From Nothopassalora personata (taxonomy: Eukaryota > Ascomycota > Dothideomycetes > Mycosphaerellales > Mycosphaerellaceae), in NCBI GenBank assembly GCA_033816765.1, contig CM066297.1:186001-250000 (forward strand): DNA of 64,000 nucleotides, written 5' to 3'. Within the stretch, counting starts at the first letter, position 1. The number at the start of each line of letters is the position of its first letter. The notes below the pieces were generated by a model that saw only the letters and a program-made list of their open reading frames with translations, was not told the DNA's origin and made no database searches. Of the stretch, positions 10,224 through 22,560 are shown one piece after another. The position numbers and the translations under genes were made by a program.

Positions 10224-13200
10224 CGTAGCGTATCCTACTATTAGCATAGATAGGTTATAGAATATAGTCTTATTAAAGAGTACATCCTTTATACTTATAA
10301 TCCTATCTTTAGAAGAATTCTATATACGATAGATATTAGTCGAGTTATATCTAACTAGAGATCTAATAAGAGCCTACTCTTTAAGCTTCTTAGTCTTACT
10401 TAGTTAATCTAGGCTATATATATATAGCCTAGATACCTATATACTACTATATAACTAACGTTTAGTATACGATCTATTAATAAGTTAAAGGGAGTCTTCT
10501 ACCCTTTTAATTATATTAGTAACCTCTAGAGAATATAGTATAATACTACTATATACTCTAACTATAACTTCTTAGGTAGATTAGTATAGATCTGTATTAT
10601 ACGTACTATAGTAATAATAAGGGTACTAGCTCTTTCTACTAAGTCCTACTATAGGCTATAATCTATAGTAGGTCGCTAAGTAATATTATTACTATCTATT
10701 ACTAAGTAAAAGACAGTAGTAATAGCTAACTTATTATCTATATAGAAGTATATAAACTTACGCTCTATTAAGTTAATAAGGTTAATAGGCTATAAAAGTA
10801 AGATAGGACTAACTATTAGTTCTTATTCTAAGTAGTAAACTAGAAGTGTCTATAGGTATCTAGATTATAGAAGTGGACTAGCTAGCAATTACTATTATAG
10901 GTAGGCTTAAATTTCGCTAAGTCTATAGCTATATACCTATAGAGTATAATTGATTTAATAGGCTATACTCTATTTCTAACTTTATAGGCCCTAGCTAATC
11001 TAGGTACTCTATATTAGATAGTAAGTAGGGCCTTGGGACTATCGTTAATAATTACCCCCTTAGTTCTAAATAATAGTTATTTAATTCATTTAGCGCTAAT
11101 ATAGCTAAAGATTTAGTACTATTAGCGGCCTAAGAGCTTACGGTATTTAGGGATCTTACGAGATATAGCTATAACCTATATACCCCTAGTACTATTTATA
11201 ACTACTATAGCTATCTCTATATAACTAGGCTAAATAGTAATGTTATTATTACTAATTGTAGTAATACAGTACGCTATATAACTCTCTTTAGTTATCTTTA
11301 GTAGGACACGTATATTAGTTATTAGCTATTAGTAGACTATAGGTAGTTAAGGTAGTATAACTACCTTAAAGAAAGGAATTGTACTAGTAGAGTAATATAG
11401 ATTCATTAGTTTACGGTTATTATACTATATACTATTAGGACGTCTATACTACTAGACTCTAGCTACTCCTATATGCGTATATAAGATAATATTTCTATAA
11501 AACCTAGGGTAGTAAGTAATATCTAGTAAGGTAAATAAGTACCCCTATATCTTTATATAAACGCGCTCTAACGTAGCTATTAGAAAGGTAGTTATACTAG
11601 CCTAGATCTCTAAGTTAGTAAGTCGCTTAGTAATGAATTCTATACCTTCCTAGTCATAATAGTTTATTAGTTAGGTATCTAAATAGTTATTATATACCTA
11701 GTGATCGCTAGATTAAAAGCCTAATTTACTTGTTAAGCTTAAGAGGACTATAACACTAGTGAAAGCTTTTATACTACTTAAGAGTAACACTTTACCTTCG
11801 GCAATTACCTAATCTTATTCTTTATCTATATAACCGTTACGATTTAACTTACTAAGTAACCGTACACTATTATTACCTAAGTAGTAGTCAATAAAGTTCT
11901 TAAAGTACTTATTCTACTACTTAGTACACTAATTCTTTAGTAGACGCTTACTTAGATTAATTACATTATATAACTTAAGATTACTATAGTATCTATTCTT
12001 AGGCTTACCCGTAATATTCTACTATCCCTTTAGTCTAATCTTACTTGTATTATTATTATTAGGCGTATTACCCTTCTTACTCTATATAGGAGTCTTATTT
12101 ATCTACCCGTTTCCTTATTACTTAGCAGGTTCTACTAGTTCTACCTTAGTAGAGGATTTGTTAGTAAAAGTCGTAAAGATAGATTAAAACGGTAGTACGG
12201 TATTATATATCTACTTAAGATAATGCTTAGTAAGCTTACTAAGTACTAGATATTTCTATTTACGCTTCTACTTATTATCTAGAGAGACTCCGTAGCTAGG
12301 TACCTACTTCTATATAGTAAGTAGGAAGTGCCTACGAAGGTTGTTATATTTAGTATAGTTATATTTAAGCATTTTACTCTATAGTAATAGCTAGTCTAAA
12401 AACTAGTTATTAATTCTTTAGGCTTAGCTCTTATATTACCTAGATATTTTAAGTGTAAGCTATTCCTTCCGTAGTATATTATATAGTCTATACTACCCCT
12501 TTAGTACTAAGTACTTAGCTCTAAGCATAGGTTTACTATATATAAGTTCTTATCCTTACTTAGTTATAGTCCTAACTAGGTAGGGTAACTAGCTTAGACC
12601 TTATAATAGTAACAATGTTATATATCCGCTACCTATAATCTATATCTACTTACCTTAGCTTAATTAGCTTAAAAGTTATAGTAGTAAATCCTAGTATAGT
12701 ATGTATAGATTTAGACTTTGTTAAAGGACATACATACTAGTTCTACTAGGTTAGTAACCGTTAGCTAACAAGGATCTATATACTTCTAGATATTAAGAGA
12801 TTTAGTAGAGAGCTCTAACTAGCAGTTAAATTTATCCTATTAGTTATAACTCTTAAGTACAATAGTATCTATTAGTAGTATAATAGTACTAGATGTATTA
12901 GTACTTACTATAATAGCTTATAATAGGGCTTCTAATAGAAGTTTAACGTAGGTCTACTAGGGTAGAGATAGGTATATATTCCTATAGTAATAATATAAGA
13001 TTAGCTCTAAAGAGACTAAATACACGTAGTAAACTAGTAGGCGCTCGGACTTATAACTAACGCGTTATAGTATTAATTAGTAGGCTCATTATTAGATTGA
13101 ATTATTTAATTCCTTAGACTTTTACATTAATTAGTTAATAGACTAGTTTAAAGTAGATAGTATACTATGTATTTCTATCTTTAACTATATATATTTAAAA

Positions 13201-13560
13201 GAATAAGTGTTAGTAAATAGCTAATCTAGTTACGTAATTAGATTTTAAGTTTTAAGCCTAAGCCTATTTATACTAGATTGTAATATACTCTAGCCTCTCT
13301 TCTCTCTCTATCTTCCGTTCTATATAGCTACTATATAGTACCTTTTATATCTATATTTTAAACCTATGTCCTTATCTTAGTCTTTAGTCCTACTTTTAGT
13401 ATTAAGCTAGGCTTACCCTAATATATAATTATTGAAGGTTTAAATTAGCTAGCAAGATACGATACTAGTCTTGTTACAATCGTACTTACTATAACACTTT
13501 AAAATATATAAGATAACCTAAAATAGGACTACTAGTTATATAATACATTATTAAAAAAGA
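10224..13560 (-). mobile_element. RIP-degraded Ty1/copia element, truncated in pol
   Basis: Extremely AT-rich and stop-ridden. On the minus strand, reading TAG as Gln, an integrase-like stretch can be followed from about 10950 to 10300. It includes a region like the copia integrase C-terminus (NVSYIVVYRYLGYI, compare NVSHLRVFGCRAY in that family) preceded by a PFNLL box. Upstream, about 12700-11800 reads as a charged Gln/Asn/Lys-rich gag-like segment. Reverse transcriptase would lie below 10224, where G1-B begins, so the 3' half is gone. The motif shared between 13220-13280 and 51300-51360 may be its LTR. Class is inferred; no frame is intact. Confidence 0.5.
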
Positions 13561-13680
13561 TTTGAAGTAATTTAATTAGGAACGATAGAGTAGATAATAG
13601 TTTCTATAGACAGGGACTCGCTAATCTCCATATAGCGGGCGTCTCGTTACGGGGTAAAGCACTCTAGATAGCGTATCATC

Positions 13681-14755
13681 CTACGAACGAGGAGATATTT
13701 CGACTAACCCATAACCGTTCGAGACTTCTTTCCCCAATATCGAACCACTCTCTACGATAGCAAACGCCTCCACGGTCGCGATGTTGAACGGACTGGCCGC
13801 ATACAACTCTCTACCCGTTTTGACAGTCTTGACCCGTAAGCTATCCCCCGATTGAAAATGTATGATCCAATCACTATAATATGTATGTCCCGTCTGTGCC
13901 GATACCCATGTGGAGTTAGCAAACGGGCTGAGGGTAGTAGATGCAAGGACCGTGCCTTCTCCTGTGCGAATGGTTGCAAACTCCTGCATGTTCCCGTCTG
14001 AAAGAGGATTAAACCATATGCTAGCCACAATATTCTCGTCCGGGAAATGCAGCTCGAACCACGTCCAGTTACCACCCGCGCCGCCTGGTTGACGATCATA
14101 CCATGTGAACGAGCGAGAAGGGTCAATTGTTAAAGTCTCGTTGCCGTCGATGCTGAACGTGCCTTCGGTGCGACAGCGAGGCAGGCCCCATTCCGTGGAA
14201 AGGGAAGGTCCCCACGGCCACTGGTTTCCCCCCCAGTTCAAGATTGTGCGAGATGTGGCCGTAGAAGTGATATTGTAGCTATAACCTGACGTGCTGGACG
14301 TCGTCTGCAGCACGCTATAGCCGTCCGTAGTCAAGGCCGAGTAGGTAAAGTTTTCATAGGTGACATTAAGGATGCCAGGAACCCTGGTAAGGTTGGAAAG
14401 TCCCTCGGAATGATCCACGTACACAGATGGATCGGTAATGCCCTCAATTGAGCCTCGCCATACGCCGGTGGAATTACCCTGAGGCAGGGTGTGAGAGAGA
14501 ATCAAATATTGGTTACCATCTGAGGCGGTAACGAAGCTGCTTGACCAAATCGAACCTGAAGTCGATAGTTGTAAGGCAGTCCAATTGGTCTGAAGTGGGT
14601 AGGATTGCTTGGTCGTGTTAGCATTACTTCGTACGATAGTGCAAGCAAGCACCCACATCCAGAATTTGAGTATCATTATCGGGCGTGAAGTCGAAGAGTG
14701 TACCGAGAGCAGCCCTAGCGAGGAGGCTAGCGATGAGGGTCTTGCGTAGTGACAT
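13681..14755 (-). CDS. Secreted lipocalin-like protein, kievitone hydratase / AttH-CrtC family
   Basis: Two-exon model that I prefer to the single frame from 14790. Exon 1 is 14657-14755 and exon 2 is 13681-14589, with a 67-bp intron (GTGGGT...CTTCAG, branch-like GCTAACA), giving 335 residues. Exon 1 then encodes a classical signal peptide (MSLRKTLIASLLARAALG). The single-frame reading lacks this start but has a hydrophobic start at Met 14676. The mature part has nine N-glycosylation sequons. TWYDRQ (about 195-200) followed by NWTWFELHFP (about 207-216) is the signature I associate with the AttH/CrtC-like fold. That fold includes kievitone hydratase, which detoxifies plant phytoalexin, and some fungal pericyclases. 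The substrate is unknown. The gene is RIP-free although surrounded by RIPped elements. Confidence 0.7.
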
Positions 14756-15264
14756 TGTATACAACGAGTCTTCGAGAAGCCACATGGCATCGGACAGCCT
14801 ATGCTGATTGTCTATATACTATATACTGTCTATAGCCGAGGCTCCCCTAAAAGATATGCCCGGCTAGTTACGGATTCTAGTGAAGTCCGTTACAGCCTGT
14901 AAGATTTTGGCGTCGCAATTTACTGTATGAGACGGTGGCTATACCAGGACGCGGGTTATTGTCCGAATATGAGATGGTCTTGAAGTCCGTCGTGTAACCT
15001 AAAAGCCAACCTTAAAGCACGGGACATCGGTGTCCGCGGTCACTGGTTTGCCCGAGATTTAGGTTTCGAGTCTTAGCGCAAGATAGATCGTGTTTCGAGC
15101 TCTGGAACTAGGGTATTGCGTCAAAGCCATGGTTGTTACAAGTATCGGCACCTTCAAGGTGATTATATAAGGCTTCTTATCCATGATTAGCGCTCAACCC
15201 TTGTAATCCAGGTGCCTAATCTCATTTCCCAAAGCAAGTAATCATAACTCTTAGTGAGGTTATA
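14756..15264. other. Unmutated non-coding stretch upstream of the 13.7-kb gene
   Basis: Normal base composition with CA and TG present, and no convincing reading frame. It should hold the promoter of the minus-strand secreted-protein gene. GAAGTCCGT occurs twice, at about 14882 and 14984. I cannot place a TATA box or factor site with confidence. Confidence 0.4.
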
Positions 15265-15402
15265 ACTTGATGCTGGCTGGCTGTGTCCCAGCAGTTCTTT
15301 GGATGCCAAGCCACTAGCGCGCTTTCTTGCACTTTCTTATAGCTAGCTGTTCTTCGCATTCTCGTAGATCCTTCTCAATACATCAATCTACTCACATTAT
15401 CT
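15265..15402 (+). repeat. Solo LTR of the young copia element
   Basis: 138 bp from ACTTGATG to ACATTATCT, flanked by TTATA at 15260-15264 and 15403-15407. As far as I can read, it is identical to both LTRs of the copia element at 27041-31070, in opposite orientation. A recent insertion that has lost its internal part by LTR-LTR recombination. Confidence 0.9.
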
Positions 15403-15489
15403 TTATATTACCCTCAAAACCTGTTATCCAAGCACTATCCTAGCGCTTTACACTTGACGTAAGATAGATTCTTGTTTCTCGCTAGCGAG

Positions 15490-15598
15490 CCAAGAGACTA
15501 GTCGTACGTGGGACCACGTGTCGCAATCTATCGTGATTGCGGTACGCGGTTACGGTACCTAGGCGTTTCGTACGCGCGTACGACTAGTAGTCTCGGGG
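15490..15598. repeat. Short inverted-repeat (foldback) sequence
   Basis: GAGACTAGTCGTACG near 15490 and its complement CGTACGACTAGTAGTCTC near 15580 (with a 3-base insertion) flank about 75 bp that includes CCACGTG and smaller palindromes. It could be a tiny MITE. No target duplication was established. Confidence 0.4.
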
Positions 15599-16881
15599 TT
15601 AACATTGCTTAGCAATCAATGATGTAGGAAAGCTCCGCCCTAGGCTATTACCGGCGCCGAGACGGGTGCGTCCGAGAGGGTGTATAATTGTAAGGGGATC
15701 ACGTGATGGAGGCGGGTCACGTGACATTAGTGAAGGGTTGTGTAACCGTGCTGTCCTCGGTCGCTAGTCGTGGACACTATACCTTTTAGTCGGGTTAGGT
15801 AAGATAGAAAGTACGGGATATTACTGTTATACTGCTTCCCTTAGCTCTAGGCTAGAGTAGATCCGCTTTAGTATATCTTCTATAGTAAACAATCTTTCCT
15901 ATTCCTATTAGTATTTCTATCTCTTCTAACCTTACTATTAATTACTATCTTATTATCGCTATAAAGCTAGAGTTCTACTTTTACTATAATTAAGGTACAG
16001 CTACTATATCTCTAGTCCTTAGCTACTCTTATAATAAGGTGGATTAGATAGTTAAAATATACTATTAATAAGTTTACTACTACTATAGACCTTCTTAATA
16101 TAGCTTACTTTATTAATAGCCTTTATATTAATCTTAGTAGTAGTATTATGAATATAGTAGCTCTTAATAACCTCGAAAAATAACTACTTACTAAATTAGG
16201 TCTATTTAATACTCCTCTCTATAATAGCTTTATTACCTTATCTAATATTAATAATAAAATACTAGTTAATAATAGCAATACGTCTAGTAAAGAGGTAGAT
16301 CCTATAGAGCGTAATAATAGCTATAATGAGTTTACGAAGGTGTAGCCTAGTAGGTCATTTACTAGTATAAAGCTAAGTATAACTAATATATTAATAGGTG
16401 TCGAGAATTAGTAGATAAAGCTATTTTCTATTAGTAAGCTACTTACTTTACTACTAGGTAAGCGTAATGTATGTTAGCCTTTTATTAATAACGTATAGGT
16501 AAGTAATAGCGTAAAGAAGATAAATATAGCTAAGTTAATATATGTATTTACCTTTAAATATTACCTTAGGTAGAAGGAGTGCCTATCTTAGAAGAGAATT
16601 TATCTATACTCTTTAATCTATTAGGATATTAGAACTAGCCTTAGCGTATTATTAATACTAGTAACCTATTATATCTTACTTGTTTAAAGATAATATATTA
16701 GTAATAGGAGGTTCTTATTAGAGATAATATAGTAGTAGATACTAAGTAAAGAATAAGATATGTAATACTAGTATATTATAAGGTTCTATATCTAGATAAG
16801 AACTAATACGTCTATAACTATACTATTACTACCTTAGATAGTAATAAGGTAAATAGCTTTATCTAGCGCTTTTATAAGGAC
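15599..16881. other. Transition then RIP-degraded repeat of unknown class
   Basis: To about 15770 composition is normal and two TCACGTGA palindromes lie about 24 bp apart (about 15700 and 15716). From about 15800 the DNA is RIP-like. Plus-strand translation with TAG as Gln gives a readable Ser/Asn/Leu-rich stretch at about 16100-16450, but I recognise no domain. Confidence 0.35.
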
Positions 16882-17056
16882 TATAAGGGGATGTCGTAAT
16901 ATATAGCATGCCTACGATCTTCTAATTATAGATAAACTAAAGCTTGCTTTCTTCTATAGACGCTATACGCGTCGCTTAGTGTACGTATATGCGTTACGTA
17001 CGGCTTACTAAGCCTAGTATAGCCGCATTACATATAAGGGTTAGCTATAGGTGTAA
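16882..17056 (-). repeat. G1 LTR fragment
   Basis: Begins TATAAGGGGATG and follows the G1 LTR to about 17050, where it breaks before the terminal ACCCTTATA. It stands in tandem with the complete LTR at 17069-17249, suggesting an LTR broken by a second insertion. Confidence 0.6.
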
Positions 17057-17329
17057 GGGCCGTAAGGCTACAAGGGGATGTCGTAATGTATAGCACGCCT
17101 ACGATCTTCTAATCGTAGATAAACTAAAGCTTACTTTCTTCTATCGACGCTATGCGCGTCTCCTAGTGTACGCATGCGCGTTACGTGCGGTATGCTAAGC
17201 CGGGCATAGCCGCATTATATGTAAGGGTTAGCTATAGGCTACCCTTATAACTGCCTCCCCTTCTAGGACGAGCTGCCCTTAGCTCGCGGCTTTAGGAGGT
17301 TTCTATATAAGTGATCTATCTACTTCTCG

Positions 17330-18590
17330 CAGATTCCGTTACTATGCGACCCGCCTACGGGTCTCGTGCGTGTCGTTATTGTAGTATAGGTAGGTATAAA
17401 GTTATAGTTACCGGGTTAACTAACTCGAGGGTTTAAGAAGCGTACCCTCTCCCTCCTTTTCCTTCTTTTCCCTTTTACTACGTTCTCGTAGCGCACTACA
17501 CCCGCACTACTAGCGATCTACTAGCTCCTCGCTAGCGACTACCTAGCGACCCGCTAGTACTACTATAGCTTTAGAGGAAGCTATCTAAGACTAGCTCTAC
17601 TAGGAGGCCCTTATAGGGGGCCTATTAGTACTACTAATACTATTACTAGTACTACTAGTATAGATGTCTAGCGCGCTCGGCGCACTAGGGCCGTAGACCC
17701 CTAAGTCCTTACTAGCTAGGCGCCTAGGTATAGACATTAAGATATATATACGGTACCTCCCGTACTTTATAGCTAGTAAGTATTCGCTACGCTCTTCGCT
17801 TACGATACGCTTACTAATAGTATATTAGACGAGTAGGATACGTGTAATAGTGTTACTACCGGCGAGTTACTTAAGAAGTGTAGGCGCTATAGAGATATTA
17901 GGTACCCCTACGTTAGTAATACTAGCGTCGCTATCGCGTAGCTAGTAGCTCGCCTACGCGCCGCTCGCGCCTAGCGCGATAAGCTTATCTAGAGGCTTAG
18001 TAACCCTATTACTAAATAAGAGTAGGATACTCTAGACTAGTAGTACGAGCTCTACGCCTAGCTAGGCGAGTAGATCCTAGAGGTAAGTGCTACGCCTCGC
18101 TAGCGCTCGCTACGCTCGCCGTATGCGGCGTACTATCGCTCCCTATATAAATCGGCTAACCTCCTCCTAGGCTAAGAGGTAGTTCTATACCTATAAGAAT
18201 AAGCGTATAGGGGACACCCGCGTACGCTTCGCTAGCGCCTCTACTACTACTGCCCCCTCCTCCGCCGCCGCTACTACGTCCGTAGTTCTATAGTAAGAGT
18301 AGAATAGGGCCCTTAATAGGCTCTTCGAGCTCGGCCGTGCGGTAAGTAACATACGTGTCGTATGCGTGTCCTATGCTAACCGTAGTTATAGTTCCTATAG
18401 GCTAGAAACATCGACACTACTACGGCCGATAGGGTCTTCTTACTACTAGCCCTACGGGGCGAGTATAATAAGGAGGATAATAACGAGGATAATAACGAGT
18501 AATCGCGCGCTCCGCGTATGTTAGCCGCCTACTACGCGCCTATCTCCTATCTACGTAGCGCCGTAGCGCGCCCTATAAAAGTTTATTTTT
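17330..18590 (+). pseudogene. Antisense accessory ORF, G1-C
   Basis: On the plus strand, opposite to pol, a long frame is recovered when TAG/TAA are read as Gln. Around 17870-18200 it gives a Leu/Gln/Arg-rich segment (QLVARLRAARAQRDKLIQRL), likely helical or coiled coil, after a KKCRRYRD motif. Further on it runs to a Tyr-rich and acidic tail ending near 18590. The same segment is found at the same place in copies B, D and E. I recognise no known domain; the cysteine/arginine motif hints at a nucleic-acid or zinc-binding start. Confidence 0.55.
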
Positions 18591-18779
18591 AAAATAAATA
18601 CTCTTCTCTCTACTCTTCGCTCTCCTTACCTCCCTCTCTAATATTATTGCTATCGGGGGTGTTCGCTTAACTAAGTAAGCGAGCCTTTTAGTCCGCTAGA
18701 AGATACTATAGGTTAGTATCTTATGTACTAGTTATAGCTAAGTTTACTATCGGGGGTAGAGGTCCTTATATCTAGCTAC

Positions 18780-21700
18780 CGGAGGATTAAGGCCTAAATG
18801 CATAATCTATACCCTTGTTTTAGCGCCTTACACGGCCTTCGTAGGCACCTTATATTCGACTACTATACGCGTAGCCTTCGCGGATCCTTCCGCCGGCTTA
18901 TACCGTCTTTGCTAACGCCTTATATTTAGCTACTATACGCGTAGTATTCGCGAGTCCTTATACTAGCTCCTAGCTATTATACTCTTCTAGCTAGCCCTTC
19001 TATCGTACTAGGTACTACACTTTACCCTTATACTTACCCTTTCCTAGTACTACCTCTACTTTATATTCCCCGTCCTTATTAGCGAGGGCTATAGTACCTC
19101 TATCCTTCTTACTGCCCGCGTACGGCTCGAGGAGGGATACATAGAATACATTATAAATTCTTAAGTCGGCTAGTAGTGCTAGGCGGTACGCCTACGAACC
19201 GATAGCGTCAATAATGCGGTACGGTCTAATAAACTTCGGACCTATCTTCTTCTTCGGCAATACTAACCTTAGGTTCTTCGTAGATAATAAGACTATATCG
19301 CCTACGCGATAGCTCTTAGCCTTATAAGTCTTATTGTAGTAGCGAGTCTAATCGGCTACTACGATTTCCTAACGCTTCGTAAGCGTAGCGCGTATCTCTC
19401 GTATACGGTTAACTAAGTCTACCGCTACTAGTACCTCCCCTTCCCGGATCTCGCCTCGAGATCCTATAGGTATTAGGGCAATCTTAGGTCTCTAACTATA
19501 CGCTATCTCAAATAGGCTTATACGTAGCGTAGGGTAGACGCTATTATTATATGCAAATTTAGCAATAGCTAGCCACTTAGCCTACTCTATCTAGTTCTCG
19601 CTACAGTAATAACGAAGGTACTGTTCTAAGGTTTAGTTTACCCTCTTAGTCTAGCCGTTAGTCTAAGGGTAGAAAGCTATAGACAGCTTACGCTTTACCT
19701 ACGCCTCGAAGTAGAAGTTACTCTAGAACTTGCTCGTAAACACTAACCCGCGGTCACTTACTATGCCTACTAGCACACTATAATGCCGTACGACTTTATC
19801 TCGTAAGATCCTCGTAAGCTCCGCCGCTATATATGTCTTAGTCGTAGGAATGTATAAGTTCATTTTAGAGTAGCGGTCGACGATTACTAGGATCGCATTA
19901 TACACGCATTCTCCTCGCTTACTTAGCGGTAGGTCCGTAATAAAATCCATAGTGATTTCCTACTATAGACCGTCTAGCCTAGGTAGTAGCTATAGCTTGC
20001 CGTAGGGTCGATAGCGCCTTGCCTTCGAGGTCTAACAAGCCCTACAGTTTCTAACATACTCCCTTACTTCCTTACTAAGTAATTCCTACTAGTAATAACG
20101 TCGTAGTAGCTCTTTAGTCTTTACCTTACTAAAGTGCCCTACTAGTAGGTCGTTATAATGTATGTAGAGTAGCTATGCTCTTACTATATAGTCTTCGGGT
20201 ACTATAATCGCGTTCCCGCAATAGACTAACCCGTCTTTTACATACTAGTCCTTAGCGTCCCCTTCGCTAGGCGCTTACGATAAGTATGCGACGTACCTAT
20301 CGTCTCTCCCCTATACGATTTTTATTAGTAGTGTAAGTAGTTTACCTAGGCCGCCCTACATTACTATAGCGTATACTCTTACTAGTAGCGATCGGGTCCC
20401 CTACGGCTCGTAGGCTCCTACTACTATTGTCGTCGCCTTATCCTATATCTTCTCGTAGGTAGCGGTTGCGCGCCTTACTATAGGCTCGTCCTCTCTTAAT
20501 AGCGATTTCTTCTAGAAAGATAGCTTACCTTATAGCGTAGGAAGTAAGTTCGACGTCTACTACGCTACGCGTACGTAGTTACTACGTCGCGATAGCGTAT
20601 CGGCTAGGTTATTCTTCCCCGGCCTATACTCTACTACGAAGTCGAAAGATTATAGAAACGTCGCCTATCGAGCTTACCTCCTATTTAGCTACTTTACTAT
20701 TATAAACCCCTATAGATTTGTATAGTCGACTAGTACCTAAACCGTATACGATACGCCTTCGAGGTACGGTCGCTAATATTTAAATACCTCTACTACTACT
20801 AGTAGCTCCTAGTTATAGGTCTTATAATTGTACTTAGTAGGTACTATCTTACGAGAATAGAAGGCAATTAGATGCTACCTAGTCCTAAATAACTAAGAGA
20901 TAATGCCTATAATTGCAAAGCCTAAGGCATCCGTTTTAATCCTCGTACGTAACGAAGGATCGAAGTGCCTTAGGATAGGTGCTCCGAGGAACCTAGCTTT
21001 TAGCCGTTAGAACGCTTACTCCTCGTAAGCGGACTATGTAAGGGGCCCTTACTTCTTACTATTCTTATACCCCTTAAGTAGGTCTATTAATAGCTTTACA
21101 ATCCTCGAGTACCCTTTAATAAAGCGCCTATAGAAGTTATAGAATCCTAGGAAGGATTAAACCTTATAAAAACTCGTAGGCGTAGGCTATTCCTCGATTA
21201 CGGCTACCCTACTCCTATCTATCGATACGCCTACGACATTTACGATAAATCCTAGGAACTTGGCATTCTCCTAGAAGAAGCTACACTTCTTTAGGTTCGT
21301 AAATAGGGCGAACTTTCGTAGCCTCTCTAGTACCGCGCGTATGGCTCGTACGTACTCCTTACGCGTTACGCTATAGATAAGGATATTATCTAGGTAGACT
21401 ACGTAGATGTTATCTACTAACCTAGTAAGGGCCTTATTAATATACCCCTAAAAGGTAGCTAGTACATTAGTTAACCTAAAAGGCATAACTAAGTACTTGT
21501 AGTAACCGTATCGCGTACGAAACGTAGTCTTCTACTCGTCTCCTCGCTTAATAGGAATACGGTAGTAGGTATCCTTTAGGTTAATCGTAGTAAAGAGCCT
21601 CGTACCCTATAGCCTATCTAACATCTTACCAATTAGGGGTAGTAGATACTAGTTCTTTACTATAATCTTATTTAGGCCTCTATAATCTATATAGAGCCTA

Positions 21701-22560
21701 AGAGTACCGTTCTTCTTTAGTATAAATAGGATAGGCGTACCCGCCTTACTTACGGATCTCCTAATCTACCCCTTCTCTATTGCTTACGTAAGGTACTCCT
21801 TTAAGGCTTCTAGCTTAGTTAAGGACTAGTAGTATAGCGGCTTAAAAGGGGGTTTCTTTCCTTCGACGAGATTAATTATATACTTAACCCCGTCGGGCAT
21901 CTTACGCTTTACCTACTTATTAGGTACGTATATATCTCGGAAGTCTATAAATTCTTTAGGCTACGAGGGACCCTCTCCTTCGGATACTACTATAGTAATA
22001 ACCCGAACACTTATCGTATAAACCTACTTTAAGCTCTCGAGATCCTTAAGGAACTTGCGTACGTTACGCTACTAAATCGTAGGCGTCTCTACACCGTAGT
22101 ACTACTAGTTATCCTTATCGGCCTTTACTATCCGATTACGATACCGCTAGGGTCTACCTAAAATAACTAACGGCCTACCTATAGGCGCTATATAGTAGAT
22201 AGCGTCGCTTACGCGCTCTACTCCTATATTGTTAGCTAGTCGTACGCGAACCGTATAGGCGCCGTAGTAATGCCCTTAGTCCTACGCGTACGACTCTAGA
22301 TTTAGAAGCTTTATACTACTAATAGGCTACATCTAGTATCGGAGTATATACTCGTACGACACTAAGCTTAAATCTATACCGTTATTTAGAAGAAACGTAG
22401 CCTCGCGAAAGCCCTTACGCGTCTTAACGGCGCCTCGTAAGTAACGCGCTAGACTCGTATCGACTTGCCTTAAGGGGTCTATATAGAAACTCGGACTTAG
22501 GAGCGACCCTTACCTAGTCCTCTACCTTTTCCCTATTTACCCTTCTTAGTTAAAGCCTCG
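18780..22560 (-). pseudogene. G1-C pol remnant (PR-RT-RH-IN-chromodomain)
   Basis: Minus strand. Reverse transcriptase lies at about 21900-21200. RNase H follows, then integrase: 19723-19950 stays open and reads MDFITDLPLSKRGECVYN...VIVDRYSKMN...SDRGLVFTSKF, the core of a gypsy integrase. The chromodomain is near 19200-18960. TAG stops replace Gln throughout. In places (20480-23410) it is almost identical to copies D and E, including the mutations. Confidence 0.75.

Noticed and set aside
10224..13560. Tyrosine-recombinase (Starship captain or Crypton) element
   Set aside because: A zinc-finger-like phrase near 12350 suggested it, but the downstream part reads as copia integrase and no recombinase motif was found.
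19723..19950. 75-codon integrase-like frame as a separate gene
   Set aside because: A surviving open piece of the RIPped G1-C pol.
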